Shown piece after piece: positions 1 to 7,908 of a DNA stretch of 21,712 nucleotides (positions are counted from its first letter, which is position 1; each line of letters starts with the position of its first letter). The notes beneath the pieces are model-generated. The model worked only from the letters and a program-made list of their open reading frames with translations, was not told the DNA's origin and searched no databases. Source of the stretch: Betaproteobacteria bacterium (GTDB lineage: Bacteria; Pseudomonadota; Gammaproteobacteria; Burkholderiales; Burkholderiaceae_C); the NCBI GenBank assembly GCA_005882155.1, contig VBCQ01000041.1, forward strand, positions 1 to 21,712, read 5' to 3'. The translations under genes were made by a program, and so were the position numbers.

Positions 1-513
1 GCCGTTGGCCGTGCAGTACGCCGGGACCCGAGTGCCCGGCTGCAGCGTGGCCGACACCATGCGGCCGGCGCTGGTTGCGGCAATGCAGATCACATCGCTG
101 CCGTCGAGCACGCTCGCCGCCGACGCCTCTTTCAGCGCGTACGCGAGCTTGTGCAGCTCGGGCTGAACGATGCGCGGCAGACGCGCCGAGTGCATGTAGC
201 TTTGCCCGAGACGCAGCACCTTCGGCGTCAACGAATACATCTTGCGGTCGCTGCTGACGAAGCCGAGATGCTCGAGCGTGATCAGGTAGCGGCGTGCCGC
301 AGCGCGAGTCAGCCCGCACAGGGCAGCGACCTCGCTCATGGTCAGCCGCGGGCGGTCCTGGTCGAACGCCGCAATGACGGCGAGCCCCTTCTCGAGCCCG
401 GCAATGAGATCGCGCTTTTGCGGACCCGCCGAGCGGAGCTCGACCACCGTCGCAAGCGCGGCTTCGTCTACTGGCGGTCCGACGTCGGTCAAGGATTGCT
501 TGAATGCGTTCAT
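1..513 (-). CDS. IclR-family regulator, PcaR/PobR/PcaU type (C-terminus off window)
   Basis: Only the first 171 codons are in the window; the gene runs off base 1. It begins at ATG 513 (MNAFKQSLTD...). A winged helix-turn-helix spans about residues 34-95 (GLEKGLAVIAAF, then LTMSEVAALCGLTRAAARRY), and the effector-binding domain is entered by about residue 110 (GTRVPAYCTANG at 160-171). The phrase AAARRYLITLEHLGFV is characteristic of the PcaR/PcaU/PobR branch of IclR proteins, which sense 3-oxoadipate, protocatechuate or 4-hydroxybenzoate. The pcaIJF genes lie 2 kb away, so control of the beta-ketoadipate pathway is the natural reading. The gene lies downstream of the Lrp gene on the same strand with a 166-bp gap, so it probably has its own promoter. 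The exact effector cannot be told from this fragment. Confidence 0.88.
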   Translation of the reverse strand, partial: MNAFKQSLTDVGPPVDEAALATVVELRSAGPQKRDLIAGLEKGLAVIAAFDQDRPRLTMSEVAALCGLTRAAARRYLITLEHLGFVSSDRKMYSLTPKVLRLGQSYMHSARLPRIVQPELHKLAYALKEASAASVLDGSDVICIAATSAGRMVSATLQPGTRVPAYCTANG

Positions 514-617
514 GGTTCGCGATCCGTTGAGATGGGCGTTAATCGCCCCGGGCGAAGAGGTTTGCGCGGCGTTTTTGGGCCCGCTTGGCTCAATCTAGCC
601 GATGCGGCGGAAAAGTG

Positions 618-647
618 GTTCGCAATTCAAACGAAAGTGCGAATAAC
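618..647. promoter_or_regulatory. candidate autoregulatory operator upstream of the IclR gene
   Basis: About 105-135 bp upstream of the IclR start lies TTCGCA (619-624) facing TGCGAA (638-643). Read on the minus strand the stretch contains GTTATTCGCAC and then GTTTGAATTGCGAAC. These partly resemble the GTTCG...TCGCAC type of site recalled for PcaR/PcaU-like regulators. The match is imperfect and no clear -35/-10 pair was identified, so this is only a candidate. Confidence 0.3.
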
Positions 648-679
648 GCTCAGAGTCAAACGCCCGGGCTCGAATCGCA

Positions 680-1159
680 TCAAGGAATCACGTCCACGGG
701 CAGGGGAGCCGAGGCCTTTACCTCTTCCATGCAGATCATCGAGCGCACATCGTCGACGCCAGGCACTTGCATCAGGCGGTCGGTAAGGAACTGGCTCAGG
801 CTTTTCAAGTCGCGCGCCACGACTTTCAGCAGATAGTCGTAGTCGCCCGACACCGTGTGGCATTCGAGGATCTGCGGGAAGTCGCGAATGCTCGCCTCGA
901 TCTCGCGAACGCGGCCGAACTGGCCGCCGTCGATGTTCAGGCTCACATAGGCCATCACGCCCAGGCCGAGCGCCTGGGGTTGCACCTCGGCGCGATAGCT
1001 GCGAATGACGCCGCGCTCCTCGAGCGAGCGAACCCGCCGAAAGCATTGCGGTGCCGACAAGTGAACACGTGCTGACAATTCGACGTTCGAGGCCCGGCCA
1101 TCGGCTTGCAAGGCATCAAGAATCTTGCGGTCCAGTGAGTCTAAGGTGGTCTCATTCAT
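680..1159 (-). CDS. Lrp/AsnC-family transcriptional regulator
   Basis: A 159-residue protein, the usual length for the feast/famine regulator family. The N-terminal helix-turn-helix (about 6-55) has LDRKILDALQADGR followed by the recognition region LSARVHLSAPQCFRRVRSLEERG. The C-terminal RAM/AsnC ligand-binding domain (about 68-150) has ILECHTVSGDYDYLLKVVARDL, the segment expected to bind an amino acid. It is divergent from the rocD locus with 127 bp between start codons. By analogy with other Lrp genes next to amino-acid catabolic enzymes, it probably controls rocD in response to ornithine or arginine. The target is inferred from position only. Confidence 0.92.
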   Translation of the reverse strand: MNETTLDSLDRKILDALQADGRASNVELSARVHLSAPQCFRRVRSLEERGVIRSYRAEVQPQALGLGVMAYVSLNIDGGQFGRVREIEASIRDFPQILECHTVSGDYDYLLKVVARDLKSLSQFLTDRLMQVPGVDDVRSMICMEEVKASAPLPVDVIP

Positions 1160-1213
1160 ACTGTTTACCTCAGATGAGAATGAAGCATGCGCTGAATCGG
1201 CAATCGATGCAAT

Positions 1214-1228
1214 ATTTGGAAAGCAAAT
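1214..1228. promoter_or_regulatory. candidate Lrp-type site between lrp-like gene and rocD
   Basis: ATTTG-GAAAG-CAAAT forms a 15-bp AT-rich inverted repeat (arms 1214-1218 and 1224-1228) in the 127-bp divergent intergenic region. The size and AT-rich centre are what Lrp/AsnC proteins commonly bind. TAGACT at 1245-1250 could be a -10 element for rocD, but no good -35 is seen 16-18 bp upstream. The rocD ribosome-binding site AGGAAG precedes its ATG. Confidence 0.35.
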
Positions 1229-1286
1229 TTCGCACCGTCGCGCCTAGACTTCCAACATCGCTCAATTCGAACAATCAGGAAGCATC

Positions 1287-2502
1287 ATGACCACCGCCGC
1301 CCGGGCCGCCGCACTGCATGGCCGCGCCGCCAAAACTCGATCGGCAATCGAGCTCGAGGATCGCCACGGCGCGCGTAACTACCACCCGTTGCCGGTGGTG
1401 TTGAACCGCGGCGAAGGCGTCTATCTGTACGACGAGCAAGGTCGCCGCTACCTCGACATGATGTCGGCGTACTCGGCCGTCAGCTTCGGTCACAGCCACC
1501 CCGAGCTCGTGCAGGCGCTGACCAATCAAGCGGGCAAGCTCGCGATCACGAGCCGCGCATTCCATACCAACCAGCTCGGCCCCTTCCTCGAGACGCTGTG
1601 CCGCGTGACCGGCATGGCGCGCGCGCTGCCGATGAACAGTGGCGCCGAAGCGGTCGAGACGGGGATCAAAGAACTTCGCCGGCCGCACGACGACGATCGT
1701 CGGCTTCTCCAGCGAAGCGCAGTACCGCGATGGGTTCGGGCCGTTCGCGCCCGGCTTCGTGCGGGTGCCGTTCGGCGACGCCCCGGCGCTCGAAGCGGCG
1801 ATCACGCCCGACACCGCAGCCTTCTTCGTCGAGCCGATCCAGGGCGAGGCCGGCATCATCGTGCCGCCGACGGGCTACTTGAAAGCGGTGCGTGAGATCT
1901 GCACGCGCCGCAACGTGCTGATGATTTGCGACGAGGTGCAAACGGGGCTCGGCCGCACCGGCCGCACGCTCGCCTGCGACCACGAAGGCGTGAAGCCAGA
2001 CGGCCTGATGCTCGGCAAGGCGCTCGGCGGCGGCCTGCTTCCGGTCAGCGCATTCCTGGCACGCGATGACGTGATGGCGCAGTTCGCTCCCGGCGACCAT
2101 GGCAGCACCTTCGGCGGCAATCCGCTCGCTGCGGCCGTGGGCCTCGCCTCGCTGAAGCTGCTCGAGCGTGACCAGCTGGCGCAACGCGCAGCGGAACTCG
2201 GCGACTATTTGATGGCGCAACTGGGCAAGCTGAACCATCCGGCGATCACCGACATCCGCGGCAAGGGCCTGCTGATCGGCGTGCAGATCGACCCGGCGTT
2301 TGCGAGCGCACGCGCTGTCTGCGAAGGCTTGATGGATGCCGGCGTGCTGACCAAGGACACGCACGAGACGGTGGTGCGACTGGCGCCGCCGCTGGTCATC
2401 GATCGCGCGCAGATCGACATGGCGGTGCGCGCGCTGCAGCGTGTGCTGCAGTCACTCGCGCCGAAGGTGCCAGCCGCGCGCGACGAGGCCGTGACGGCCT
2501 AG
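1287..2502 (+). pseudogene. rocD: ornithine aminotransferase, broken by internal deletion/frameshift
   Basis: The gene starts at ATG 1287 after AGGAAG. It reads correctly as ornithine-oxo-acid transaminase up to MNSGAEAVETGIK (codon 128, 1668-1670). The frame then changes at 1671 and resumes in another frame at NFAGRTTTIVGFSS (from 1672), running to the TAG at 2500-2502. The PLP-binding lysine (MLGKALGGG, codon 2017-2019) and the DEVQTGLGRTG motif lie in the second frame. In intact family members about 24 residues separate the two motifs; here one nucleotide does, a net loss of about 71 nt. That is too large for programmed frameshifting. The first frame continues with nonsense to 1895. The enzyme would convert L-ornithine and 2-oxoglutarate to glutamate semialdehyde and glutamate. 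As written the gene cannot make it, unless this is an assembly error. Confidence 0.9.
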
Positions 2503-2511
2503 GTCGGCGAA

Positions 2512-3714
<1,203 letters not shown>

Positions 3715-3730
3715 TGTGTGTCTCCGAGGT

Positions 3731-4366
3731 TCAGGCGATCAGCGCAACGCCGCTCAGCCGCCGCAGTTCATCGATGCCGAGCCCGTTGAACAGCTCGACC
3801 ACTTTCAAGCCGGCGGCGGTCACGTCGATGACCGCGAGGTCGGTGTAGATGCGGCTCACGCAGGCGATGCCGGTCAGCGGATAGCTGCAACGTTCGACGA
3901 TCTTGCTCTCGCCGCTCTTCGTCAAGTGCTCCATCATCACAAAGGTTTTCTTCGCGCCGATGGCGAGATCCATCGCGCCGCCGACAGCGGGGATCGCGTC
4001 GGCGCCGCCTGTGTGCCAGTTCGCCAAGTCACCGCCGGTCGACACTTGGAACGCGCCGAGCACGCAGATGTCGAGATGCCCGCCGCGCATCATCGCGAAG
4101 CTGTCGGCGTGGTGAAAGTAGGCGCCGCCGGGCAGCAGGGTGACGGGCTGCTTGCCGGCGTTGATGAGGTCGTAGTCTTCCTCGCCGGGCGCCGGCGCGG
4201 GGCCCATGCCGAGCAGGCCGTTCTCGCTGTGCAGAAAGATCTCGCGATCCTTCGGCAAGTGGTTCGCGACCCAGGTCGGCAGGCCGATGCCGAGGTTGAC
4301 GTAGGCGCCTTCAGGGATGTCGCGGGCGACGCGCTCGGCCATCTGGTTGCGGTTGAGCTTTTGCAT
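3731..4366 (-). CDS. pcaJ: 3-oxoadipate CoA-transferase, subunit B
   Basis: A 211-residue beta subunit of the heteromeric transferase that moves CoA from succinyl-CoA to 3-oxoadipate. The catalytic glutamate is E48 in LHSENGLLGMGP, which forms the glutamyl-CoA thioester. GGDLANWHTGG and KTFVMMEHLTKSGESKIV are typical of the family. An upstream GTG at 4375 is in frame, but ATG 4366 is preferred: AAGG lies 8 nt before it, and MQKLNRNQMAERVARDIPEG matches the usual PcaJ N-terminus. The start lies 10 bp after the pcaI stop, so the two subunits are co-translated from one mRNA and probably made in equal amounts. Confidence 0.94.
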   Translation of the reverse strand: MQKLNRNQMAERVARDIPEGAYVNLGIGLPTWVANHLPKDREIFLHSENGLLGMGPAPAPGEEDYDLINAGKQPVTLLPGGAYFHHADSFAMMRGGHLDICVLGAFQVSTGGDLANWHTGGADAIPAVGGAMDLAIGAKKTFVMMEHLTKSGESKIVERCSYPLTGIACVSRIYTDLAVIDVTAAGLKVVELFNGLGIDELRRLSGVALIA

Positions 4367-4376
4367 CGCTTGCACC

Positions 4377-5078
4377 TTAGGCCGCTTGCTTGAAGCCGGC
4401 CGGGCCGGTGGCGGTGCGCGGCACCTTCACGACACGGTGGACGAAGATGCCCGGCGTGACGATGTGCTCGGGCTCGAGTTCGCCGAGCGCGACGATCTCG
4501 TGCACCGACGCGATCGTCAGCTTCGCGGCCATCGCCATGATCGGGCCGAAATTGCGCGCAGTCTTGCGGTAGACGAGGTTGCCCCAGCGGTCACCGGCTT
4601 CGGCTTTGATCAGTGCGACGTCGGCGGCGATCGGCGACTCGAGCACGTACATGCGGCCGTTGATCTCGCGCGTCTCCTTGCCCTTCGCGAGGTCGGTGCC
4701 ATAGCCGGTCGGTGTGAAAAAGCCGCCGATGCCCGCGCCCGCGGCGCGGATGCGCTCGGCGAGGTTGCCTTGCGGCACCAGCTCGAGCTCGATCTTGCCG
4801 GCGCGGTAGAGGCCGTCGAAGACCTGCGAATCGACTTGGCGCGGAAAGCTGCAAATGATCTTGCGCACACGCCCGGTCTTCAGCAGCGCGGCCAGGCCGG
4901 TCTCGCCGTTGCCGGCGTTGTTGTTGACGATCGTGAGGTCGCACGCGCCCTGCGCGATCAACGCGTCGATCAGCTCGGCCGGCTGCCCGGCACCGCCGAA
5001 GCCGCCGATCATCACGGTGGCGCCGTCTGGGACGCCTTGAAGCGCGGCCTCGACCGACGGAACAATCTTGTCGATCAT
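4377..5078 (-). CDS. pcaI: 3-oxoadipate CoA-transferase, subunit A
   Basis: A 233-residue alpha subunit of 3-oxoadipate:succinyl-CoA transferase. The CoA-binding glycine motif is MIGGFGGAGQPAEL (about 22-35). NNNAGNGETGLAALL and the SFPRQVDSQVFDGLYRAGKIELELVPQGNLAERIR stretch are typical of PcaI/CatI. Because pcaF follows, the operon is pcaIJF, the terminal steps for protocatechuate or catechol degradation. The start ATG at 5076-5078 has only a weak Shine-Dalgarno. Just upstream lie a TATAAT box and a double GTTC/GAAC operator. Genes for the upper pathway (pcaGH, pcaBCD) are not in the window. Confidence 0.94.
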   Translation of the reverse strand: MIDKIVPSVEAALQGVPDGATVMIGGFGGAGQPAELIDALIAQGACDLTIVNNNAGNGETGLAALLKTGRVRKIICSFPRQVDSQVFDGLYRAGKIELELVPQGNLAERIRAAGAGIGGFFTPTGYGTDLAKGKETREINGRMYVLESPIAADVALIKAEAGDRWGNLVYRKTARNFGPIMAMAAKLTIASVHEIVALGELEPEHIVTPGIFVHRVVKVPRTATGPAGFKQAA

Positions 5079-5082
5079 GCTG

Positions 5083-5129
5083 GTTCTGCCAAATAGTTCT
5101 GCTAATGAACAATAGTTCTTTTAAAGAAC
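5083..5129 (-). promoter_or_regulatory. pcaI operator: two tandem 15-bp GTTC-N7-GAAC palindromes plus half-site
   Basis: Plus-strand palindromes GTTCTTTTAAAGAAC (5115-5129, perfect 7-bp arms) and GTTCTGCTAATGAAC (5096-5110) are centred 19 bp apart. A further GTTCTG half-site starts at 5083. The block lies between the -10 box and the pcaI start, so the predicted transcription start falls inside the first palindrome. IclR proteins of the PcaR/PcaU type bind repeated motifs of about this size. Binding here is inferred, with the window's own IclR regulators as candidates. The position favours repression or PcaR-like promoter overlap rather than classical upstream activation. Confidence 0.7.
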
Positions 5130-5159
5130 ATTATAGCGCAATCAGAGCTTTTATGTACC
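5130..5159 (-). promoter_or_regulatory. predicted sigma-70 promoter of pcaIJF
   Basis: On the minus strand there is a perfect TATAAT at 5135-5130, preceded at 18 bp by GGTACA (5159-5154), which matches TTGACA at only three positions. A strong -10 with a poor -35 is typical of a regulated promoter. It immediately abuts the palindromic operator. Confidence 0.55.
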
Positions 5160-5189
5160 TCATCCAGGAGACATGGCATTGCATTTCCG

Positions 5190-5211
5190 CTCTCCCCGCA
5201 AAAAGGGAGAG
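5190..5211. repeat. small intergenic hairpin
   Basis: CTCTCCC (5190-5196) and GGGAGAG (5205-5211) form a 7-bp stem with an 8-nt loop. It lies in the 198-bp space between the DUF4336-like gene and pcaI. There is no T-tract on either strand, so it is not a convincing intrinsic terminator. Similar CTCTCCC...GGGAGAG hairpins are common intergenic elements in betaproteobacteria. A second short stem, GTAGCG/CGCTAC (5261-5280), overlaps the stop of the neighbouring gene. Confidence 0.45.
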
Positions 5212-5276
5212 GGAGTCGGAGCGTCTGCGGCGCGCGTAGCCTGGTGAGCCGCGGGGTGTCGTAGCGCTGAAGGACG

Positions 5277-5993
5277 CTACTCGAGTGAACTCGCGAGCTC
5301 GAGCAGGGCTTGGCTGGGGCGTTCCTCGATTGTGTCTCCATGCGACAAGAGGACGCGGTTCAGCGACTCGAGCTCGGCCCATTGCGTGAGCTGAGCGCGA
5401 AGCGCGACCTTATCGGCGACCATCTTCAACTTGACCGGCTTCGGGATATGCGGCGCGTCTCCGGCAAACTCCATCATGCGCAACAGCCAGCCACCGAATC
5501 CGGAACTGTCGCGAATGTTGCCGACCAGGTCGTTCAAGACCAGCGTGGTTCCGTTGCGAGTGCGGACGATCAGCGCAGCCTCGTGATCGCGGGTTCCCGC
5601 GACGGTCAGGTACCGCACGTTCGGGTCGTTGAAGTTCGGGTCCGTCGTGTCGACGTGCACGACTTCTTCAACCTTCTCGCGAGCGCCCGCCGGCGCCACG
5701 ACCTGCATGTTCGGATAACGCTGCTTCCAGATCTTGGCGTCCAAGCGGTGATGGTCATTGGGCACCACGAGGTAGGCAGGTTGCCCGTAGGCCTCGAGCG
5801 CATGCATCTCATCCTCGTCGAGCGCAATGGCACTGAACACGACCAGATTCGAATCGCGCAGCCGGACCACGGTCATGCGGCGCGGAAACTTCATCGGCAT
5901 ATGGATTTCGCCGGTCACGGTCAAGATGTTCTCATCGACTTCGGTGAGCTTGCCGTGCGGCAGGACTTCCCAGCGTTCAAGAGGCTTGTTCAT
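5277..5993 (-). CDS. DUF4336-like protein, probable metallo-beta-lactamase-fold relative
   Basis: A 238-residue soluble protein with no signal peptide or membrane segment. The pattern FPRRMTVVRLRDSNLVVFSAIALDEDEMHAL, then YLVVPNDHHRLDAKIWKQRYP, then LLSHGDTIEERP near the C-terminus resembles DUF4336 proteins, which are distant relatives of the metallo-beta-lactamase fold. The canonical HxHxDH metal motif is absent; NDHHRLD stands in its place, so hydrolase activity is doubtful. AGGAG (6000-6004) lies 6 nt before the ATG and supports the start. The gene is on the same strand as the saccharopine dehydrogenase-like gene but 145 bp beyond it, and a functional link is not evident. The family call rests on remembered similarity. 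Confidence 0.65.
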   Translation of the reverse strand: MNKPLERWEVLPHGKLTEVDENILTVTGEIHMPMKFPRRMTVVRLRDSNLVVFSAIALDEDEMHALEAYGQPAYLVVPNDHHRLDAKIWKQRYPNMQVVAPAGAREKVEEVVHVDTTDPNFNDPNVRYLTVAGTRDHEAALIVRTRNGTTLVLNDLVGNIRDSSGFGGWLLRMMEFAGDAPHIPKPVKLKMVADKVALRAQLTQWAELESLNRVLLSHGDTIEERPSQALLELASSLE

Positions 5994-6138
5994 GTCGGAC
6001 TCCTACGAATGCCAATTTGACCCATGGGCAACTCTTATGCCCGGATGAGCGGCTTGAATTCGTCGTCCTGCTTCAGTCTCTCTGGGAGGGGCCGGGGGAG
6101 CGGTGCGGGCAGCCGTAAGCAGTATCGGCGCTGCGCGC

Positions 6139-7257
6139 CTATGCTGCTTTCGACAGTTCTTCCATCGCGTAGACACGCCCGAAGCGGTTGGCCAGGAAGT
6201 CGGACAGCGGCACGTCTTCCTGCCGAACGAAGCCTGACTGCGGAAGGCGTCCGTCGGCCAGCATGTCGAGCATCGCGCACAGGCTGCCGGCGGTCGTGAT
6301 CTGGATCGCGCTGCGCATCTTGCCGGCCAGCACATGGCTGTAGATCTTGCGCGCGTAGGTGTCCTGCAGCAAGCGTCCGTCCTGCATGCCGGCGACGGTC
6401 ACGAAGACGATCACGACGTCCTGCATCGTCGCCGGCACGGCCTGCTCGAGGATGTCTTTCAGCACGTCGCGCCGGTCCTTCAGGCGTAGGTCATGCAGCA
6501 GTGCCTTCATGATCGCAGCGTGGCCGGGGTAGCGGATCGTGCGGTAGTTCAGCGTTCGCACCTTGCCGGCCAAGGTCTCGCACAGCGTGCCCAGGCCACC
6601 CGAGGTGTTGAAGGCTTCATACAGCACGCCGTCGAGCGAAAACTCCTCGCGCTCCTCGAGCGCTGGCACTTCGCGTGGCTGGCCGTCGACGATCGCTTCG
6701 CAGGGCTCGCAGTACTCGTTGATGACGCCCTCGGTGCTCCAGGTCAGGTTGTAGTTCAGCGCGTTGCTCGGGTACGCGGGCAGCGCGCCGACGCGCATGC
6801 GGACCGAGTCGAGCGTGTCGAACTTGCGCGCCAGGTCGGCCGCGACGATCGAGATGAAGCCCGGCGCCAAGCCGCACTGCGGGATGAACGCGGTCTTGGC
6901 GCCGACCGCCAGCTCGCGAATGCGCCGCGTGCTGGCCACGTCTTCGGTCAGGTCAAGGTAGTGCACGCCGAGCTCGCGTGCGGCTTCGGCGACCTTGACG
7001 GTGAGGTGATAGGGCGCGGCACTGAGTACCGCGAAGCAGCCGGCCAGCGCGGCGCGCAAGGCTGCGGCGTCATTGACGTCGAGCAAAAGGGTCGTGAGGC
7101 GAGTCGACTGCTTCGAGTCGCGCGCGATGTCGTCGAGCTGTTCGGCCGAGCGGTCGGCCACCGTCACCCGATAGCCGGTGGCTTCGGGCGTTTGCACGAG
7201 CAGGTCTGCCACCACCGAACCGATCTTGCCGCCACCGATCACCAGAATGTTCTTCAT
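6139..7257 (-). CDS. saccharopine dehydrogenase family NAD(P)-dependent oxidoreductase
   Basis: A 372-residue protein beginning with a Rossmann motif, MKNILVIGGGKIGSVVADLL (GGGKIG at 8-13). Then come VLSAAPYHLTVKVAEAARELGVHYLDLTED and CGLAPGFISIVAADLA, all typical of the saccharopine dehydrogenase/lysine 6-dehydrogenase group. The family oxidises C-N bonds in lysine-type amino acids. GAGG six bases before ATG 7257 supports the start. It is divergent from an Lrp/AsnC gene 121 bp away, an arrangement often seen for amino-acid catabolic enzymes under local control. Lysine (or piperideine-6-carboxylate formation) is the likeliest substrate area, but saccharopine itself is not proven. A partner aminoadipate semialdehyde dehydrogenase is not in the window. 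Confidence 0.85.
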   Translation of the reverse strand: MKNILVIGGGKIGSVVADLLVQTPEATGYRVTVADRSAEQLDDIARDSKQSTRLTTLLLDVNDAAALRAALAGCFAVLSAAPYHLTVKVAEAARELGVHYLDLTEDVASTRRIRELAVGAKTAFIPQCGLAPGFISIVAADLARKFDTLDSVRMRVGALPAYPSNALNYNLTWSTEGVINEYCEPCEAIVDGQPREVPALEEREEFSLDGVLYEAFNTSGGLGTLCETLAGKVRTLNYRTIRYPGHAAIMKALLHDLRLKDRRDVLKDILEQAVPATMQDVVIVFVTVAGMQDGRLLQDTYARKIYSHVLAGKMRSAIQITTAGSLCAMLDMLADGRLPQSGFVRQEDVPLSDFLANRFGRVYAMEELSKAA

Positions 7258-7307
7258 GTTTCGCCTCGTTGGAAAAGTTGTTCAAGCCGATTCTCCTGCG
7301 GGACTGA

Positions 7308-7382
7308 GCAAAATGCAGCTAGCCTACAGACGAAATCACGAACACAATTCGGCATAACGCAGCTACATTCCAAGCAAAATGC
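7308..7382. promoter_or_regulatory. divergent control region with direct repeats
   Basis: The 121-bp space between the saccharopine dehydrogenase-like gene and the Lrp/AsnC gene contains GCAAAATGC twice (7308-7316 and 7374-7382, the second spanning the Lrp start codon) and GCAGCTA twice (around 7315 and 7359). Such repeats could be sites for autoregulation. No confident -35/-10 pair was found. Confidence 0.3.
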
Positions 7383-7819
7383 TCAAGGCCGTCCTCGACC
7401 CCACCGATCGGGCGCTGATTGCGCTGCTGCGCGAGGACGCGCGGTCGCCGACCGCGGTGCTGGCGCGCAAGCTGAAGCTGTCGCGCACGACGGTGCAAAG
7501 CCGCATGGAGCGGCTGCAGCGCCAGCGCGTGATCGCCGGCTACACGATCACCGTGCCCGACGAGCTCGAAGCCTCGCTGGTCCGCGCCCATGTGCTGATC
7601 ACGCTGGTGCCCAAGCAGAGCGCCGCGATCGAAGTCGCGCTGCGCAAGATCCCTGAAGTGCGCGTGCTGCATTCGGTCAGCGGGCCGTTCGACTTGATCG
7701 CGATCGTCGCCGCCACGTCGATCGTCGAGCTCGACACGCTGATCGATCGCATCGGCGCACTCGACGGCGTCGAGCGCACAACGTCGGCGATCGTTCTGTC
7801 GACTCGTATCGAACGGTAA
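7379..7819 (+). CDS. Lrp/AsnC-family transcriptional regulator
   Basis: A 146-residue protein with an N-terminal winged helix (LDPTDRALIALLREDARSP, then AVLARKLKLSRTTVQSRMERLQRQRVIAGYTI, about 6-55). A C-terminal AsnC/RAM effector domain follows (about 65-140, with VRVLHSVSGPFDLIAIVAATSI). It differs clearly from the first Lrp of the window and is a separate paralogue. The divergent saccharopine dehydrogenase-like gene is the most likely target. There is no good Shine-Dalgarno before ATG 7379, but the N-terminus fits the family. Confidence 0.92.
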   Translation: MLKAVLDPTDRALIALLREDARSPTAVLARKLKLSRTTVQSRMERLQRQRVIAGYTITVPDELEASLVRAHVLITLVPKQSAAIEVALRKIPEVRVLHSVSGPFDLIAIVAATSIVELDTLIDRIGALDGVERTTSAIVLSTRIER

Positions 7820-7842
7820 GAACAGTTCGTCCGCTCACTCAA

Positions 7843-7866
7843 GTCTTCAAGACCTGTGCCGAAGAC
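7843..7866. promoter_or_regulatory. inverted repeat in front of the signalling cluster
   Basis: GTCTTC (7843-7848) and GAAGAC (7861-7866) are perfect 6-bp arms 12 bp apart. GTCTT-C-AAGAC (7843-7853) also forms an overlapping short palindrome. It lies in the 89-bp gap before the HD-GYP gene, where the promoter of the signalling cluster should be. No T-tract follows, so an operator is likelier than a terminator, but there is no direct support. Confidence 0.3.
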
Positions 7867-7908
7867 TCATCCAGGCCGCAATGTGCTCAATGCGCCGGCC
7901 TGCACGGG

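Noticed and set aside
1660..1680. Programmed ribosomal frameshift in rocD
   Set aside because: There is no slippery heptamer, and about 24 conserved residues are physically missing, so recoding could not restore the protein.
4367..4375. GTG 4375 as the pcaJ start
   Set aside because: It overlaps the ribosome-binding sequence AAGG and adds three residues not seen in PcaJ. ATG 4366 fits the family N-terminus.
5190..5211. Rho-independent terminator of the DUF4336-like gene
   Set aside because: The stem has no T-tract on either strand and lies 66 bp beyond the stop. It was kept only as an intergenic hairpin.
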